Source: Bdellovibrio sp. ArHS | GTDB lineage: Bacteria > Bdellovibrionota > Bdellovibrionia > Bdellovibrionales > Bdellovibrionaceae | NCBI RefSeq assembly: GCF_000786105.1 | Contig: NZ_JTEV01000025.1 | Coordinates: forward strand, 32,388 to 96,387 | Direction of reading: 5' to 3' | Length of the DNA: 64,000 nucleotides | Shown: one piece after another, positions 24,265 through 33,294 of the stretch | Layout of the letters: each line of letters begins with the position of its first letter | Position numbering within the stretch: position 1 is the first letter of the stretch | The notes under the pieces: model-generated | Databases searched by the model: none | Told to the model about the DNA's origin: nothing | What the model saw: only the letters and a program-made list of their open reading frames with translations | Made by a program: the position numbers and the translations under genes

Positions 24265-25089
24265 ATGAAAACGCTTTCTGTTCTTTTTGCAATCTTCCTG
24301 CTGACAGCCTGCTCAACGGCACCAAAAAAGTCTGCAACGGAAAAAATGTCTTCAGAAAATTTTTTCGCCGGCAAGAAGGGCTGTTTTCTTTTGTTCAATA
24401 TGAAAACCGGCAGTTACGACAAAGTGATCGGGGACGAGGTTTGTAAAGAACGTTATCCGGCATGTTCAACCTTCAAAGTTCCTTTGGCGGTGATGTCGTT
24501 CGATGCGAAGGTGCTGAAAGACGAAAATGAAGTTTTGCAGTGGGATGGCCATAAAGATATTCGCCCGGAAGTAAATCAAGATCACGACGCCAAGACTTGG
24601 ATGAGAGACTCTGTCGTTTGGTTTTCGCAAAGACTGACACCGAAAATGGGAAAGAAGAAGTTCCAGAAATATTTGCGCGATTTCAACTATGGCAATCAAG
24701 ATATTTCCGCGGGAATTAAAACGGCTTGGTTGAAACCTCCTCAGCAAAATGGACTGCAGATCACGGCTTATGAGCAGGTGGAATTCATGAAAAAACTTTG
24801 GACCGAGCAGTTGCCTGTGTCGCAAAGGTCGATGCAACGGGCTCGGGAAATCACCTATCTTGAGACCTCGCCGCAAGGTTTTAAGTTGCATGGTAAAACC
24901 GGTTCTAATTTTTATGATCAGCAACGCAAGATCAATTTTGGCTGGTTCATCGCGCACCTTCAGAAAGATGGCCAAGAATATATTGCCGTGACCAATCTGA
25001 GCGATTTAGCGCCTTCTGAGGAAGGTTATGGTGGTCCTCGGGCTAAGCGAATCACTAAGCAGATCTTGGCATCTGAAGGTCTGTGGTAA
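24265..25089 (+). CDS. Class D (OXA-type) beta-lactamase lipoprotein
   Basis: A protein of about 274 residues with a lipobox LLTAC (Cys16). All class D landmarks are present: STFK (Ser68, Lys71), SVV (116-118), YGN (142-144), the Trp of TAWL (155), ITAYEQVEF, and KTG (211-213) followed by GWFIA. These enzymes use a carboxylated lysine to hydrolyse penicillins. Class D enzymes are usually soluble in the periplasm; here the signal predicts lipid anchoring. A sensor-type relative (BlaR1/MecR1-like) is unlikely because there is no membrane sensor part. The start at ATG 24265 is preferred over TTG 24253 because the signal peptide begins there. Confidence 0.9.
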   Translation: MKTLSVLFAIFLLTACSTAPKKSATEKMSSENFFAGKKGCFLLFNMKTGSYDKVIGDEVCKERYPACSTFKVPLAVMSFDAKVLKDENEVLQWDGHKDIRPEVNQDHDAKTWMRDSVVWFSQRLTPKMGKKKFQKYLRDFNYGNQDISAGIKTAWLKPPQQNGLQITAYEQVEFMKKLWTEQLPVSQRSMQRAREITYLETSPQGFKLHGKTGSNFYDQQRKINFGWFIAHLQKDGQEYIAVTNLSDLAPSEEGYGGPRAKRITKQILASEGLW

Positions 25090-25355
25090 CCAAACACTTC
25101 ATTTTTAAAAATATTTAATCTTACTTAAACCGGGCACGTTTCCTTGTGTCCGTTGAGTCAAACGAAAAAAATCTTCAAACAACTCGCATAGATTAGACTT
25201 CATTTTGGAAAGATGTCTTTTCGTGCCGCCTCAAGTTCCATTCTTACCACCTGCAGACACATCGGACTCACACCGATAGAAATTCGGAAACGAGTTTTAC
25301 TAGGAATATTGTGTCTATCTCGCGGATTTCAACAACTAGATTTGGAGATACTTGT

Positions 25356-27503
25356 ATGTGCAGAGCAAGGCAAATGAGCGGTCTGTTTTGGGTGATGGGT
25401 TGCCTTAGTATTTATTCAGCCGTAGCGGGGGCTTCGCTGAACACGCTCACCTATCAGGGGCGAATCACGGGGGACAATGGGGCACCTCTGGAATATAATA
25501 ACGTCAGTTTCTTTTTTGAAATCACAGATCCGTCGGGCAATTGTGTAATTTATAAAGAGCAAAAAGACGGCGTCAATATGACAGGTTCCAAAGGTCTTTT
25601 TGATGTGGCGATTGGTTCCGGCACCAAACAGTTTCCCGCAGACCCACTCTTCAAACTTTTGGATGCTTTTGCAAATAACAACGTTACTTTCAACTGTGCG
25701 GCGGGAGGCACTTATCAGTCTTCAGCCGGGGCCCTTCGTCTGTTGCGAGTGCAATTTCATGATGGCAGTTTGTGGCATCAGATATCTCCTGCAAACGAGA
25801 TAAGAAGCGTTCCTTATGCCGCTGTGTCGTTTTCTGCGGAAAAGTTAGGAACATTCTTGCCGACAGATTTTCTTTTAAAGACGGCGTTGCCCGCCTGTGC
25901 TCCAGGTCAGGTTCTTTCGTCGAATGGCACGACCATCAGCTGCGTGGTCGATTCGGGCGGTGGTGGAACCGTCAGCACGGTGACTGGCACCGGCCCTATT
26001 ACTACGTCAGGAACCACGGCGATTACTGTCGGAATTGATGTCGGAACGACGGCAGGGACTGTCGCCGCTGGGAATGATGCTCGTTTCACCGATGCGCGGA
26101 CTCCAACGGGAACTGCAGGCGGCAGTCTTAGTGGCACGTATCCCAATCCGGGTATTGCCGACGGGGCTATTTCAACGACCCAGCTTTTTTCCAATCCGGG
26201 TATTAATAGACTTGTCGCCACGGATGGAGTGACCGGAGCAAACCTCGCCCCGGTCACATGTGGAACTTTGGATCATATTCTAAAATGGTCCGGGACAGGT
26301 TGGAGTTGCGCAAGTGCCTCGTCTTTGATTGCCGCGGATTTTAAAGCGGATGGCTCAGTGCCTATGACGGGGGCTTTGCTAGCGGCCTCAGGAACAGCGG
26401 CGGCTCCCTCGATTTCTTTTGCCAGTGATTCCGGAACCAACACAGGACTTTTCCGGGCGGCCGAAGATGTTCTGGGTGTAGCGACGGCAGGCAGTGAACG
26501 GATGCGCATCGATGCCAATGGAAATGTTGGCGTGGGAACTTCTTCGCCCACGGCGCTTCTGCATTTAAGTACTCTGACAACCCAGAATCGTATTTTACAA
26601 AATTCCACCACGGGGGCCAACGAGCATGCGATGAGTACGCAAGGCGGTTCGAATATTTTGAATATGAGTTATGCGGCAGCGGGGAACACGGCACCGGCCA
26701 GTGGAAATATTTTGGGGGCCTGGACGTGGTCGTCTTATGACGGCAGTGCGTATGGAAATGCGGCGAGTATTCGCGTCGAATCCGATGGCGCGGCTTCAAG
26801 TGGTAATACACCCGGAAAAATCAGATTCTTGACTACACCCACGGGTTCTGTGAATCCCATTCCACGCGTGGTCATTGATAAAAACGGCAACGTCGGTGTG
26901 GGAACTTCGACGCCGGGCTACCTGGTGGATGTGCACACGACCAATGCGACGTCAGGCATTCGCGTGTCCAACGATGATTCAACCTCCACACAAAATCCTG
27001 CGATGTTGGTTTCTAATCACATGGGAACGGCGCTGACGGGACGACCGATGTTTGTTGTGCAATCCAGTCGCGGCAGTGCCAGTGCGCGCACGGCCGTTCA
27101 GGCCGGAGATTCGTTAGGAGGCTTCTTTGGTTTTGGCTATGACGGAGCCGCTTTTTCCGAGGGCGCACGTATCGAGTTCATTGCGACAGAACCCATATTT
27201 TCCGGCGCCGGCCGTGGCAGTAAAATTTATTTCCAAACAGTCAGTAATGGTTCGACGACCTCCAACACGCGAATGGCCATTGATCACAACGGCAATATTG
27301 GTATTGCGACGGTGACCCCAGTGGAAAAACTCGATGTGAATGGCAACATGAAAGTAAAGAAGAATTCATCGGAACCCTATCCTTGCGATATCGATCATGA
27401 CGCCGTGTTGGCGATCACCTCAGGCTATCGTCAATGTATCTGCAAAGGTGGAACGGCAACGTGGGTTTACACCTCTGATGGTTCCACGAGCTGCGTCTGG
27501 TAA
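25356..27503 (+). CDS. Fibre adhesin, mosaic adhesive trimer (MAT)-like
   Basis: A protein of about 715 residues with a signal peptide and the same N-terminal domain as the gene at 18349 (TLTYQGRI, FFFEITDPSGNCVIY, IGSGTKQFP, ISPANEIRSVPYAAVSFSAEKLGT). A shaft follows with DARTPTGTAGGSLSGTYPNP and three GNVGVGTSSP-type repeats. The C-terminal 45 residues form a short Cys-rich end (CDIDHDAVL, CICKGG, SCVW) unlike that of the first fibre, so the two proteins share base and shaft but have different tips. ATG 25356 has GGAG at a good distance; an upstream in-frame GTG 25311 has none. The next gene, a polysaccharide lyase-like lipoprotein, starts 46 bases later and is probably co-transcribed. Confidence 0.8.
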   Translation: MCRARQMSGLFWVMGCLSIYSAVAGASLNTLTYQGRITGDNGAPLEYNNVSFFFEITDPSGNCVIYKEQKDGVNMTGSKGLFDVAIGSGTKQFPADPLFKLLDAFANNNVTFNCAAGGTYQSSAGALRLLRVQFHDGSLWHQISPANEIRSVPYAAVSFSAEKLGTFLPTDFLLKTALPACAPGQVLSSNGTTISCVVDSGGGGTVSTVTGTGPITTSGTTAITVGIDVGTTAGTVAAGNDARFTDARTPTGTAGGSLSGTYPNPGIADGAISTTQLFSNPGINRLVATDGVTGANLAPVTCGTLDHILKWSGTGWSCASASSLIAADFKADGSVPMTGALLAASGTAAAPSISFASDSGTNTGLFRAAEDVLGVATAGSERMRIDANGNVGVGTSSPTALLHLSTLTTQNRILQNSTTGANEHAMSTQGGSNILNMSYAAAGNTAPASGNILGAWTWSSYDGSAYGNAASIRVESDGAASSGNTPGKIRFLTTPTGSVNPIPRVVIDKNGNVGVGTSTPGYLVDVHTTNATSGIRVSNDDSTSTQNPAMLVSNHMGTALTGRPMFVVQSSRGSASARTAVQAGDSLGGFFGFGYDGAAFSEGARIEFIATEPIFSGAGRGSKIYFQTVSNGSTTSNTRMAIDHNGNIGIATVTPVEKLDVNGNMKVKKNSSEPYPCDIDHDAVLAITSGYRQCICKGGTATWVYTSDGSTSCVW

Positions 27504-27549
27504 AAAGGACTTAATAGATTTTCTGTTTCAATCTCAATAAGGAGAAGTG

Positions 27550-30141
27550 ATGAGTCCGGTTAATTTATTCCATCTGCGTACGATAATCTTGGTGTCGACC
27601 GCCTTCTTAACGGCTTCTTGCGAATTCGGTTCCGGCGGCAAAGAAATTCAGGCATCAAAAAAGGCTCCCGAGGTTTCTCCGGCGCCGCCTCCTTCATCAA
27701 GTGCGCCTCCGCCTTCCACGGTGGGCACACCTCCAGGATCAGTTCAGCCAGCGCCCCCCGCGAGCGAGCCACCGCCCGAGGAAAATGAAACACCTCCGAC
27801 GCCGACAGAGTCTCCTCCTGTGGAGGAGCCACCGCCTGTGCAAGAGCCGGAGCCAACTCCAACGCCAACTCCTGCGCCGGTACCGGAAACGCCGCCGTCG
27901 CCAGAACCGCCCGCGGAACCGGAAGTGCCGCCAACAACGGAAAATCCTCCTCCCGAGAGTGAGCCTGCTCCCGTTGTAGTTTGTACGCCGAACACAGTTC
28001 AGGACTGGATGGCTAGTGGCAATGCTTTGGCGCAAGTCGTGCGGCCTACAGATTGTAACACCGTCGAGCAAACGCCGCCGGATTTCCGTTGGCCTGACGT
28101 CGCGACATCCGGGGGCTATCAAGTGACCCTGACTTATCCCAATGGTTCAACGAAGACTTTGAATGCGTCTCAGAACTGGTTGAATTGGGATGAAGTGTTG
28201 CCAGTGGGAACTTATTCATGGGTGGTTAAAAATCCAGCCGGCGTGACCAGCGCGCCCCGAAAATTTATCGTCGATGCGAATTCGAAACCGTTTGTAGTTC
28301 CGAATATCTCGACGTTATTAAGTACAGTATCCGCGAAAACGCATCCACGTTCGTTGCCTGAGGCATTGACTTTAGAGTTAATGAAGACGCAGCGACAGTC
28401 CGCGATCAATTCACTGTTAAGTCAGGTCAACAGCCGTCTTTCGCAAACTCTTCCCAATCCAGGAACGACGGCGACGGATTGTTTTAACTACAGTAAATAT
28501 GCCCTGGCGTCTTTGCAGGCCTGTGTTTTCAGCGGGCAGACCAGTTATTGTAACGATGCGATTAATAGAGTCATGAATTTGGCGTCGTGGGATCCGAATG
28601 GCCCGACGAAATATTCTCTTCCGGCCGGGACAGATATGGCGGCTCGATACCTGACTTGGACTGTGGCGGTGGGATACGATTGGCTGTATTCGCGCCTGAC
28701 TTCCGCACAACGGTCGCAGATTTTGGCGATGCTGATCGCGCGCAATGGGTTGATGTATAACGATATTATCGGGACACGCTCGCGAATCTCAGTCAATCCC
28801 CGCGACTCTCACGGCAATCAGACTTTAACTATCGTCGCTGTTATTGCGTCGCTGGTGGTCGGCGATCTTCCCGAGGCGAATACCTGGTTTACGAATGCGC
28901 TTCCTCAGGCGGTGAACGCGATCAACCCTTGGGCGGACGAAGACGGTGGTTTTGCCAACGCGGCGACTCAGGGAAATTGGGATGTCGGTGAAATGTTGCC
29001 ATCGCTTTACCAACTTCGTTACGGAACAGGAATCGATGTGGCGCAAAAACCGTGGATTCGAAACTGGGGTCGTTATTTCGCTTACTTCACGCCGCCAGGA
29101 ATGTCAGAGTTCACGACAGTTTTCGGTGACGGGTTTGAACGGAATCAAGGCGAGCAGCAGGCGCGATACGGAAAAGGTTACACGTTTTTTTCGCCATCAC
29201 CCTTGGGCCGCTGGCACATGTCTAAAATCAGTGGAGAGGATCGGACTCGTATCGAATACCTCTTGGCGCCTCCTGCCGATTTTACCGGAACTCAGCCTTT
29301 CCCTGAAGGAACACCCCACGCGCTTTGGTTGAAGTCCATCGGGCAGGTGGCAATGCATAGTGATCTGTCTAATCTTGCCAGAACCTCGGTGTACTTTAAA
29401 TCCAGTCCAAAGCCTTATGGCGCTTTTAATCACAGCCACGCGGATCAAAATAGTTTTGTCATCAACTCGGGAGGCAAAAGACTGGCCATCGAGTCAGGTT
29501 ACTATGACGACTATAAAACGCCGCATTGGCTGAAGTGGTATCATACGACGAAGGCGAAAAATGCCGTGACCTATGACGACGGCAAGGGACAGGTCTTCTA
29601 TGAAGTGAATAATAAAATGGGATCAGGGGACGTCACTTTATTCAAGCACACCCCAACCTATGACATTGTCAGCGGTGATGCGACATCTGCCTATGATGGA
29701 GCTTTATCGAAAGCCAAGCGAACTCTGGTCTATTTACGTCCGAATTTGGTGGTGGTGTATGACGACCTGGCATCGACAACGGCCCGTCAGTGGGAGTGGA
29801 ATATTCATGCGCTCAATCAGATGACCTCTTCGAACAATACTCAGGCTAAGATCACCAATGGCAGTGAAACTCTTTGTATCGATGTGCTTGCTGGACCTGG
29901 CGTGCAGTTTTCTCAGCATAATATCTTTACCGAAAACCCGTCCAATGGAGGGGCCGCTCAGTGGCATGGAAAGTTTTATAATGCGACAAGAACAACCAAT
30001 GCCGAGTTTGTCGTTCTGCTGAATATCGGCTGTTCAACGTTAACAGCGTCAGCAACAAAGACTTCGGGAAAGTGGAATATTCAGGTGGGAAATCGAAGTG
30101 TGAGCATTGAAGCGGGAGCTGTGACGGTTCAAGATCCCTAA
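27550..30141 (+). CDS. Heparinase II/III-like (DUF4962) lyase lipoprotein
   Basis: A protein of about 863 residues. It has a lipobox LTASC (Cys about 24), then a Pro/Glu/Thr-rich linker of about 110 residues that should act as an extended stalk. An Ig-like domain follows ([31 protein letters not shown]), then an alpha/alpha-toroid ([16 protein letters not shown]) and a C-terminal heparinase-type domain ([36 protein letters not shown]). Relatives are polysaccharide lyases that cleave uronic-acid polymers, with His and Tyr in catalysis. The substrate is unknown. Anchored on a stalk beside a fibre adhesin gene, it may act on prey or matrix polysaccharide; that is inference. ATG 27550 follows GGAGAA. 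Confidence 0.82.
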   Translation: MSPVNLFHLRTIILVSTAFLTASCEFGSGGKEIQASKKAPEVSPAPPPSSSAPPPSTVGTPPGSVQPAPPASEPPPEENETPPTPTESPPVEEPPPVQEPEPTPTPTPAPVPETPPSPEPPAEPEVPPTTENPPPESEPAPVVVCTPNTVQDWMASGNALAQVVRPTDCNTVEQTPPDFRWPDVATSGGYQVTLTYPNGSTKTLNASQNWLNWDEVLPVGTYSWVVKNPAGVTSAPRKFIVDANSKPFVVPNISTLLSTVSAKTHPRSLPEALTLELMKTQRQSAINSLLSQVNSRLSQTLPNPGTTATDCFNYSKYALASLQACVFSGQTSYCNDAINRVMNLASWDPNGPTKYSLPAGTDMAARYLTWTVAVGYDWLYSRLTSAQRSQILAMLIARNGLMYNDIIGTRSRISVNPRDSHGNQTLTIVAVIASLVVGDLPEANTWFTNALPQAVNAINPWADEDGGFANAATQGNWDVGEMLPSLYQLRYGTGIDVAQKPWIRNWGRYFAYFTPPGMSEFTTVFGDGFERNQGEQQARYGKGYTFFSPSPLGRWHMSKISGEDRTRIEYLLAPPADFTGTQPFPEGTPHALWLKSIGQVAMHSDLSNLARTSVYFKSSPKPYGAFNHSHADQNSFVINSGGKRLAIESGYYDDYKTPHWLKWYHTTKAKNAVTYDDGKGQVFYEVNNKMGSGDVTLFKHTPTYDIVSGDATSAYDGALSKAKRTLVYLRPNLVVVYDDLASTTARQWEWNIHALNQMTSSNNTQAKITNGSETLCIDVLAGPGVQFSQHNIFTENPSNGGAAQWHGKFYNATRTTNAEFVVLLNIGCSTLTASATKTSGKWNIQVGNRSVSIEAGAVTVQDP

Positions 30142-30152
30142 AAAAGATCTGG

Positions 30153-30208
30153 CTGTGTCTGCTTTTTGCCCGACTTATATGTCTTCACGAGGACAGAGGC
30201 AGACACAG
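30153..30208. repeat. Inverted repeat between lyase and KH-domain genes
   Basis: CTGTGTCTGC at 30153-30162 and its perfect complement GCAGACACAG at 30199-30208 enclose 36 bases that can form a smaller hairpin (TGTC...GACA). It has no T run after it on either strand, so it is not a classical terminator. It may be a factor-dependent terminator, an RNA-stability element of the lyase mRNA, or a structured leader of the KH-domain gene. Confidence 0.45.
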
Positions 30209-30284
30209 AAAGTGAGAAAGTGTTTTAAATTGGTCTTTCCGGATTTCTTAGAGGTTATTAATCTTAAGAAAAGGGAGTTCGCTT

Positions 30285-30644
30285 ATGTCAGACACCGGAA
30301 AGTTGAACGTTGTTAAAGTCAGAAAGGCACTCTTTACGGAATCCGCGAGCGCCAGAAATCTGGAAGCGACTCCTGCTGTGCCCGGAGAAGAAGACCTGGT
30401 TCGTGAAGAAGCCGGTCTGTTGCTTGAGATTTTACTGCGCCGAATAGTGCCGGAACCGAATGATGTCAGCGTTTCTTTCGCTAAGGGAGAACGCACCACC
30501 GTTTACAAAGTGGAATGTTCGAAGAACAACTTCAGCTACATACTGGGAAAACAAGGGAAGACCATTGATGCTCTTCGGAAAGTCGTGTCCGTGATCACAA
30601 GTCGTCATGGCATTCGCTCCGTGGTCGAGATTCCTTATTATTAA
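30285..30644 (+). CDS. KH-domain RNA-binding protein (KhpA-like)
   Basis: A 119-residue protein. The C-terminal half is a single KH domain with the GxxG loop in ILGKQGKTIDALR and the closing strand RSVVEIPYY, like KhpA. The N-terminal 45 residues are an acidic, Ala/Glu-rich extension absent from ordinary KhpA proteins of about 80 residues. KhpA-type proteins bind RNA broadly and affect translation and cell division in Gram-positive bacteria. This gene is isolated from the usual rpsP-rimM context. It has AAGGGAG before ATG 30285 and a structured region upstream. Confidence 0.85.
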   Translation: MSDTGKLNVVKVRKALFTESASARNLEATPAVPGEEDLVREEAGLLLEILLRRIVPEPNDVSVSFAKGERTTVYKVECSKNNFSYILGKQGKTIDALRKVVSVITSRHGIRSVVEIPYY

Positions 30645-30649
30645 AAAGC

Positions 30650-32032
30650 TTAAGACAAGCGAAAGGCCACAGACACCTCAAAGCCTTCCGGGGAAGTCGT
30701 CGTCCGCAACCTGAGATGTCCCTGATGGGATTCTACGATGGAACGAACAATCACACTACCCAGCCCCAAGGAACCTTTGAAACCGTCGGCCGTAAAAGTA
30801 CGGCTTTTCTTTTTTTGTCCGTATTGCCGAATCTGCTCCTCGCTGGGTAACTGACCATCGTTCCAAACTTTAAGAAGAAGAAGTCTCTTTTTTTCCGCGA
30901 CTTCAATATTTATAGTTCGTGCTTTGGCATTGAGGGCGTTTTCAAGAAGATTGGAAATAAGTCGCTTTGCCAGAACAGAATCTATTTTTAACAAAGCGCC
31001 GGCATAGTTTTTGGTTTGAACATGAATCGTCGGCAGATGGGACGAGGTCGCCTGCAGCTTTTGAATCTCGATATTGACGAGATCGGCCAGATTGATCGTT
31101 TCCGTCGTGGGTCCTCGACGTGCTTGAATCTCTGCCAGAAAAAACAAATCTTCAATCAGTTTGCTCAGGTAAAGAGACTCTCCGGAGATGACGTTCAGAA
31201 GATTCCTCTGAGAAACTGGCGGCAAGTTCTGCGAGTACATCAAGGTTTCAGACGCACCGGTCAGACTTGTCAGAGGCGTTCGCAGATCATGGGCTATTTC
31301 TTGTAAAACGAGCAGTCTTTCTTGCTCATAAGTCCGAAGTTTTTCGCCGACAACTTGCAGCTTATCTGCCATTTGATTGAAGATCGGAATCAGCCCTGAA
31401 GAACGGTCGAATTTGGAAAGGGGAACTCGTGCAGAAAGATTTCCTTTTTCGATCTCCATAAGGGTTTTGTCGATCATCAAAGACTTTCGCTTTAAATAGA
31501 AAATCATCGCAGCGATCGAGGCCAGATACACAAAGAAGCAAGAAATGAAAACCGCAGTGACCACAATAACACTCAAACGAACGATCGGGCCTTTTCGATC
31601 GTCGCGAAAGCCGACAATCAGGTCTGAGTCTGCGGGATTGACCAAGACATATCTCGTTGTGAACGGATTTAAGCTCAAAATGATTTCATTGTAAGTATTT
31701 TTCGGCGCGTCGGACATCTCGTGAAAATGCGCCATGAGAATTTCGGAGGGAGGCTCTGTTCTATTGGTAAATCTGATGTTTCCATGTGGATCAAAAACCC
31801 ATATGGGGTATTCAGAACGAGAAGAGGGAACGATGTATTGAGTGACTTTTTGCAGATTGTGTTCGAAGTCCGGGCTTTCCGTCATGACTTTGGCAACAGC
31901 CAAGTAGGTTCTTTCGCGCAAGTGGTTGAGAAGACGACTGATAATAATCCCGGTCAGCAGAGAAAAAACCAAAGCTACGACAATAGATAAAATCATGCCG
32001 ATGGTGAGCGTCGGCATTTTAAACTTAATCAT
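30650..32032 (-). CDS. Sensor histidine kinase
   Basis: A 460-residue membrane sensor. TM1 is at about residues 9-33 and TM2 at about 157-182, enclosing a periplasmic domain of about 120 residues. A HAMP linker follows, then HisKA with the phospho-accepting His in EIAHDLRTPLTSL, and a HATPase domain with NLLENALNAKA, WNDGQLP and GLGSVIVRSIVESHQG. It overlaps the end of the OmpR-type regulator by eight bases, so they form a cognate pair. The periplasmic sensing domain has no recognised ligand family. Confidence 0.92.
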   Translation of the reverse strand: MIKFKMPTLTIGMILSIVVALVFSLLTGIIISRLLNHLRERTYLAVAKVMTESPDFEHNLQKVTQYIVPSSRSEYPIWVFDPHGNIRFTNRTEPPSEILMAHFHEMSDAPKNTYNEIILSLNPFTTRYVLVNPADSDLIVGFRDDRKGPIVRLSVIVVTAVFISCFFVYLASIAAMIFYLKRKSLMIDKTLMEIEKGNLSARVPLSKFDRSSGLIPIFNQMADKLQVVGEKLRTYEQERLLVLQEIAHDLRTPLTSLTGASETLMYSQNLPPVSQRNLLNVISGESLYLSKLIEDLFFLAEIQARRGPTTETINLADLVNIEIQKLQATSSHLPTIHVQTKNYAGALLKIDSVLAKRLISNLLENALNAKARTINIEVAEKKRLLLLKVWNDGQLPSEEQIRQYGQKKKSRTFTADGFKGSLGLGSVIVRSIVESHQGHLRLRTTTSPEGFEVSVAFRLS

Positions 32033-32696
32033 GAAGCCACTCCGCTTTGTAGCCGATACCGTAGACAGCAGAGATCTCTAATTCGTCCACATTCGCTGAT
32101 TTCAGTTTGGCTCTTAGTCGGGAAATGTGCGAATCAAGACTTCGATCCAGAATCTGTCCATGAGGATCTAATCTTGAAGCGAGATCCGTGCGACTGATGA
32201 TGCGACTGGGGTTTTTCAAAAGAATTTCTAGAATTTTAAATTCTGTGCGTGTGAACTCGATGCTTTTACCCTTATAGGTGCAGGTGAGTTCATCCGTGTT
32301 CAGAGCGAAATCATTTGTTCCAAGATTCATTTCTGTCAGGGGTTTTAAATATTTTTCTATTCGCACCCGGAGTTCGTGAAACCCCACAGGTTTTCTAATG
32401 AAGTCGTGGGCGCCCGCTTGTAGGCAGCTCACCGCGGTCATTTCATCGACTTTCGCGGTCAGTATAATGATCGGAGTATCCGGGAACAAGCTTCTAAGAT
32501 GTTCGCATAAAGTCAGGCCGTTCATTTGTGGTAAATTGAAATCAAGCAACAGGAGATTGTGGTTGTGGGCGAGGCCTTTAGAAAGATAGCTTTCCGCTGA
32601 ATCATAATGATCCACAGTGTGACCAAAGCTCTGCAGGTTGATCGTGAGCGTAGCTGCAATACTCTTATCATCTTCGACAATACCGATTCGTGCCAA
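32025..32696 (-). CDS. OmpR-family response regulator
   Basis: A 223-residue regulator. The receiver domain has the acidic pair EDD near the N-terminus, the phospho-accepting Asp in LLLLDFNLPQMNG and Lys in RKPVG. The C-terminal winged helix (FTRTEFKILEILLKNPSRII, SRLDPHGQILDRSLDSHISRLRAKL) is of the OmpR/PhoB class. It is the first gene of the two-component operon with the kinase. It is divergent from a small helix-turn-helix gene with about 100 bases between them, so this gap should hold both promoters. Confidence 0.92.
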   Translation of the reverse strand: MARIGIVEDDKSIAATLTINLQSFGHTVDHYDSAESYLSKGLAHNHNLLLLDFNLPQMNGLTLCEHLRSLFPDTPIIILTAKVDEMTAVSCLQAGAHDFIRKPVGFHELRVRIEKYLKPLTEMNLGTNDFALNTDELTCTYKGKSIEFTRTEFKILEILLKNPSRIISRTDLASRLDPHGQILDRSLDSHISRLRAKLKSANVDELEISAVYGIGYKAEWLHD

Positions 32697-32798
32697 GTCG
32701 AGTTCCTACTGTGGGTGGATTTCAAAGATATCAGTTTTCGCAATAATTTCGCAAGAATTGATACCTATTATTGTGTCAGAACTCAAGGACGCACAATA

Positions 32799-33242
32799 AT
32801 GAAAAGGCAAATTGTCAGAGAATTACAAGAGATTCTGGATAAAAGAAGAGAAGCCAATCATCGCTATTCTTTGAGAGCTTTCGCCCGAGATCTCAAGATG
32901 GACCCTTCCGTGCTTAGTAAAATTCTGCGCGGAGACCGGGGAATCTCCCGCATCAACTTACTTAAGTTGTGTAAAGCGCTGGGATTTTCAGAGGAGAAAA
33001 CAAAAGATTATTTAAAAACCTCCACCCCGCGCCAGGCCAACGAAATAGAGAAGCGACTGATTAAACAAGTCGCCTTCGGGGCGGAAATCCGGGAGTTTCG
33101 GCTGCCCAAAAGTTTGCTGCCAAAGCTTTTTGAGCATCTTGAGCAAATCCGCTCTCAGCAACTGATCGAAGGTGGCGGCGACGCTGCTCAGAACGAGCAG
33201 TGTCTGGTGAGCCTGGTTTACACGGAAGAAAAAGATATTTGA
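32799..33242 (+). CDS. TIGR02147-like helix-turn-helix protein, short form
   Basis: A protein of about 147 residues. Residues about 1-75 match the N-terminal helix-turn-helix of the TIGR02147 family, which is widespread in Bdellovibrio and Fibrobacter-type genomes: RYSLRAFARDLKMDPSVLSKILRGDRGIS and LLKLCKALGFSEEKTKDYL. Family members are commonly about 270 residues, so this copy lacks most of the C-terminal part. ATG 32799 has AAGGA nine bases upstream. Divergent placement against the OmpR-type regulator suggests possible cross-control. Confidence 0.72.
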   Translation: MKRQIVRELQEILDKRREANHRYSLRAFARDLKMDPSVLSKILRGDRGISRINLLKLCKALGFSEEKTKDYLKTSTPRQANEIEKRLIKQVAFGAEIREFRLPKSLLPKLFEHLEQIRSQQLIEGGGDAAQNEQCLVSLVYTEEKDI

Positions 33243-33249
33243 TCAGTAG

Positions 33250-33294
33250 AGGCCAGGAACTTCTTCGCCAGGAAGGAGTTCCTTTGCTCGGCCT
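33250..33294. terminator. Long imperfect hairpin, likely bidirectional terminator
   Basis: AGGAACTTCTT at 33255-33265 pairs with AAGGAGTTCCT at 33273-33283 (one T-G wobble) around a seven-base loop, with an outer AGGCC/GGCCT pairing at 33250-33254 and 33290-33294. It lies between the convergent helix-turn-helix and esterase genes. A short T run follows the inner stem. Confidence 0.6.

Noticed and set aside
18349..27503. The fibre genes as remnants of a prophage tail
   Set aside because: The shafts have phage-fibre-style repeats, but no baseplate, tape measure, capsid, integrase or lysis genes are near, and both proteins have signal peptides and a common Bdellovibrio-type N-terminal domain.
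27560..28122. Antisense and frame-shifted frames rich in Arg or Gly within the lyase gene
   Set aside because: They mirror the Pro/Glu-coding linker of the real gene; repeated CCX codons keep all frames open.
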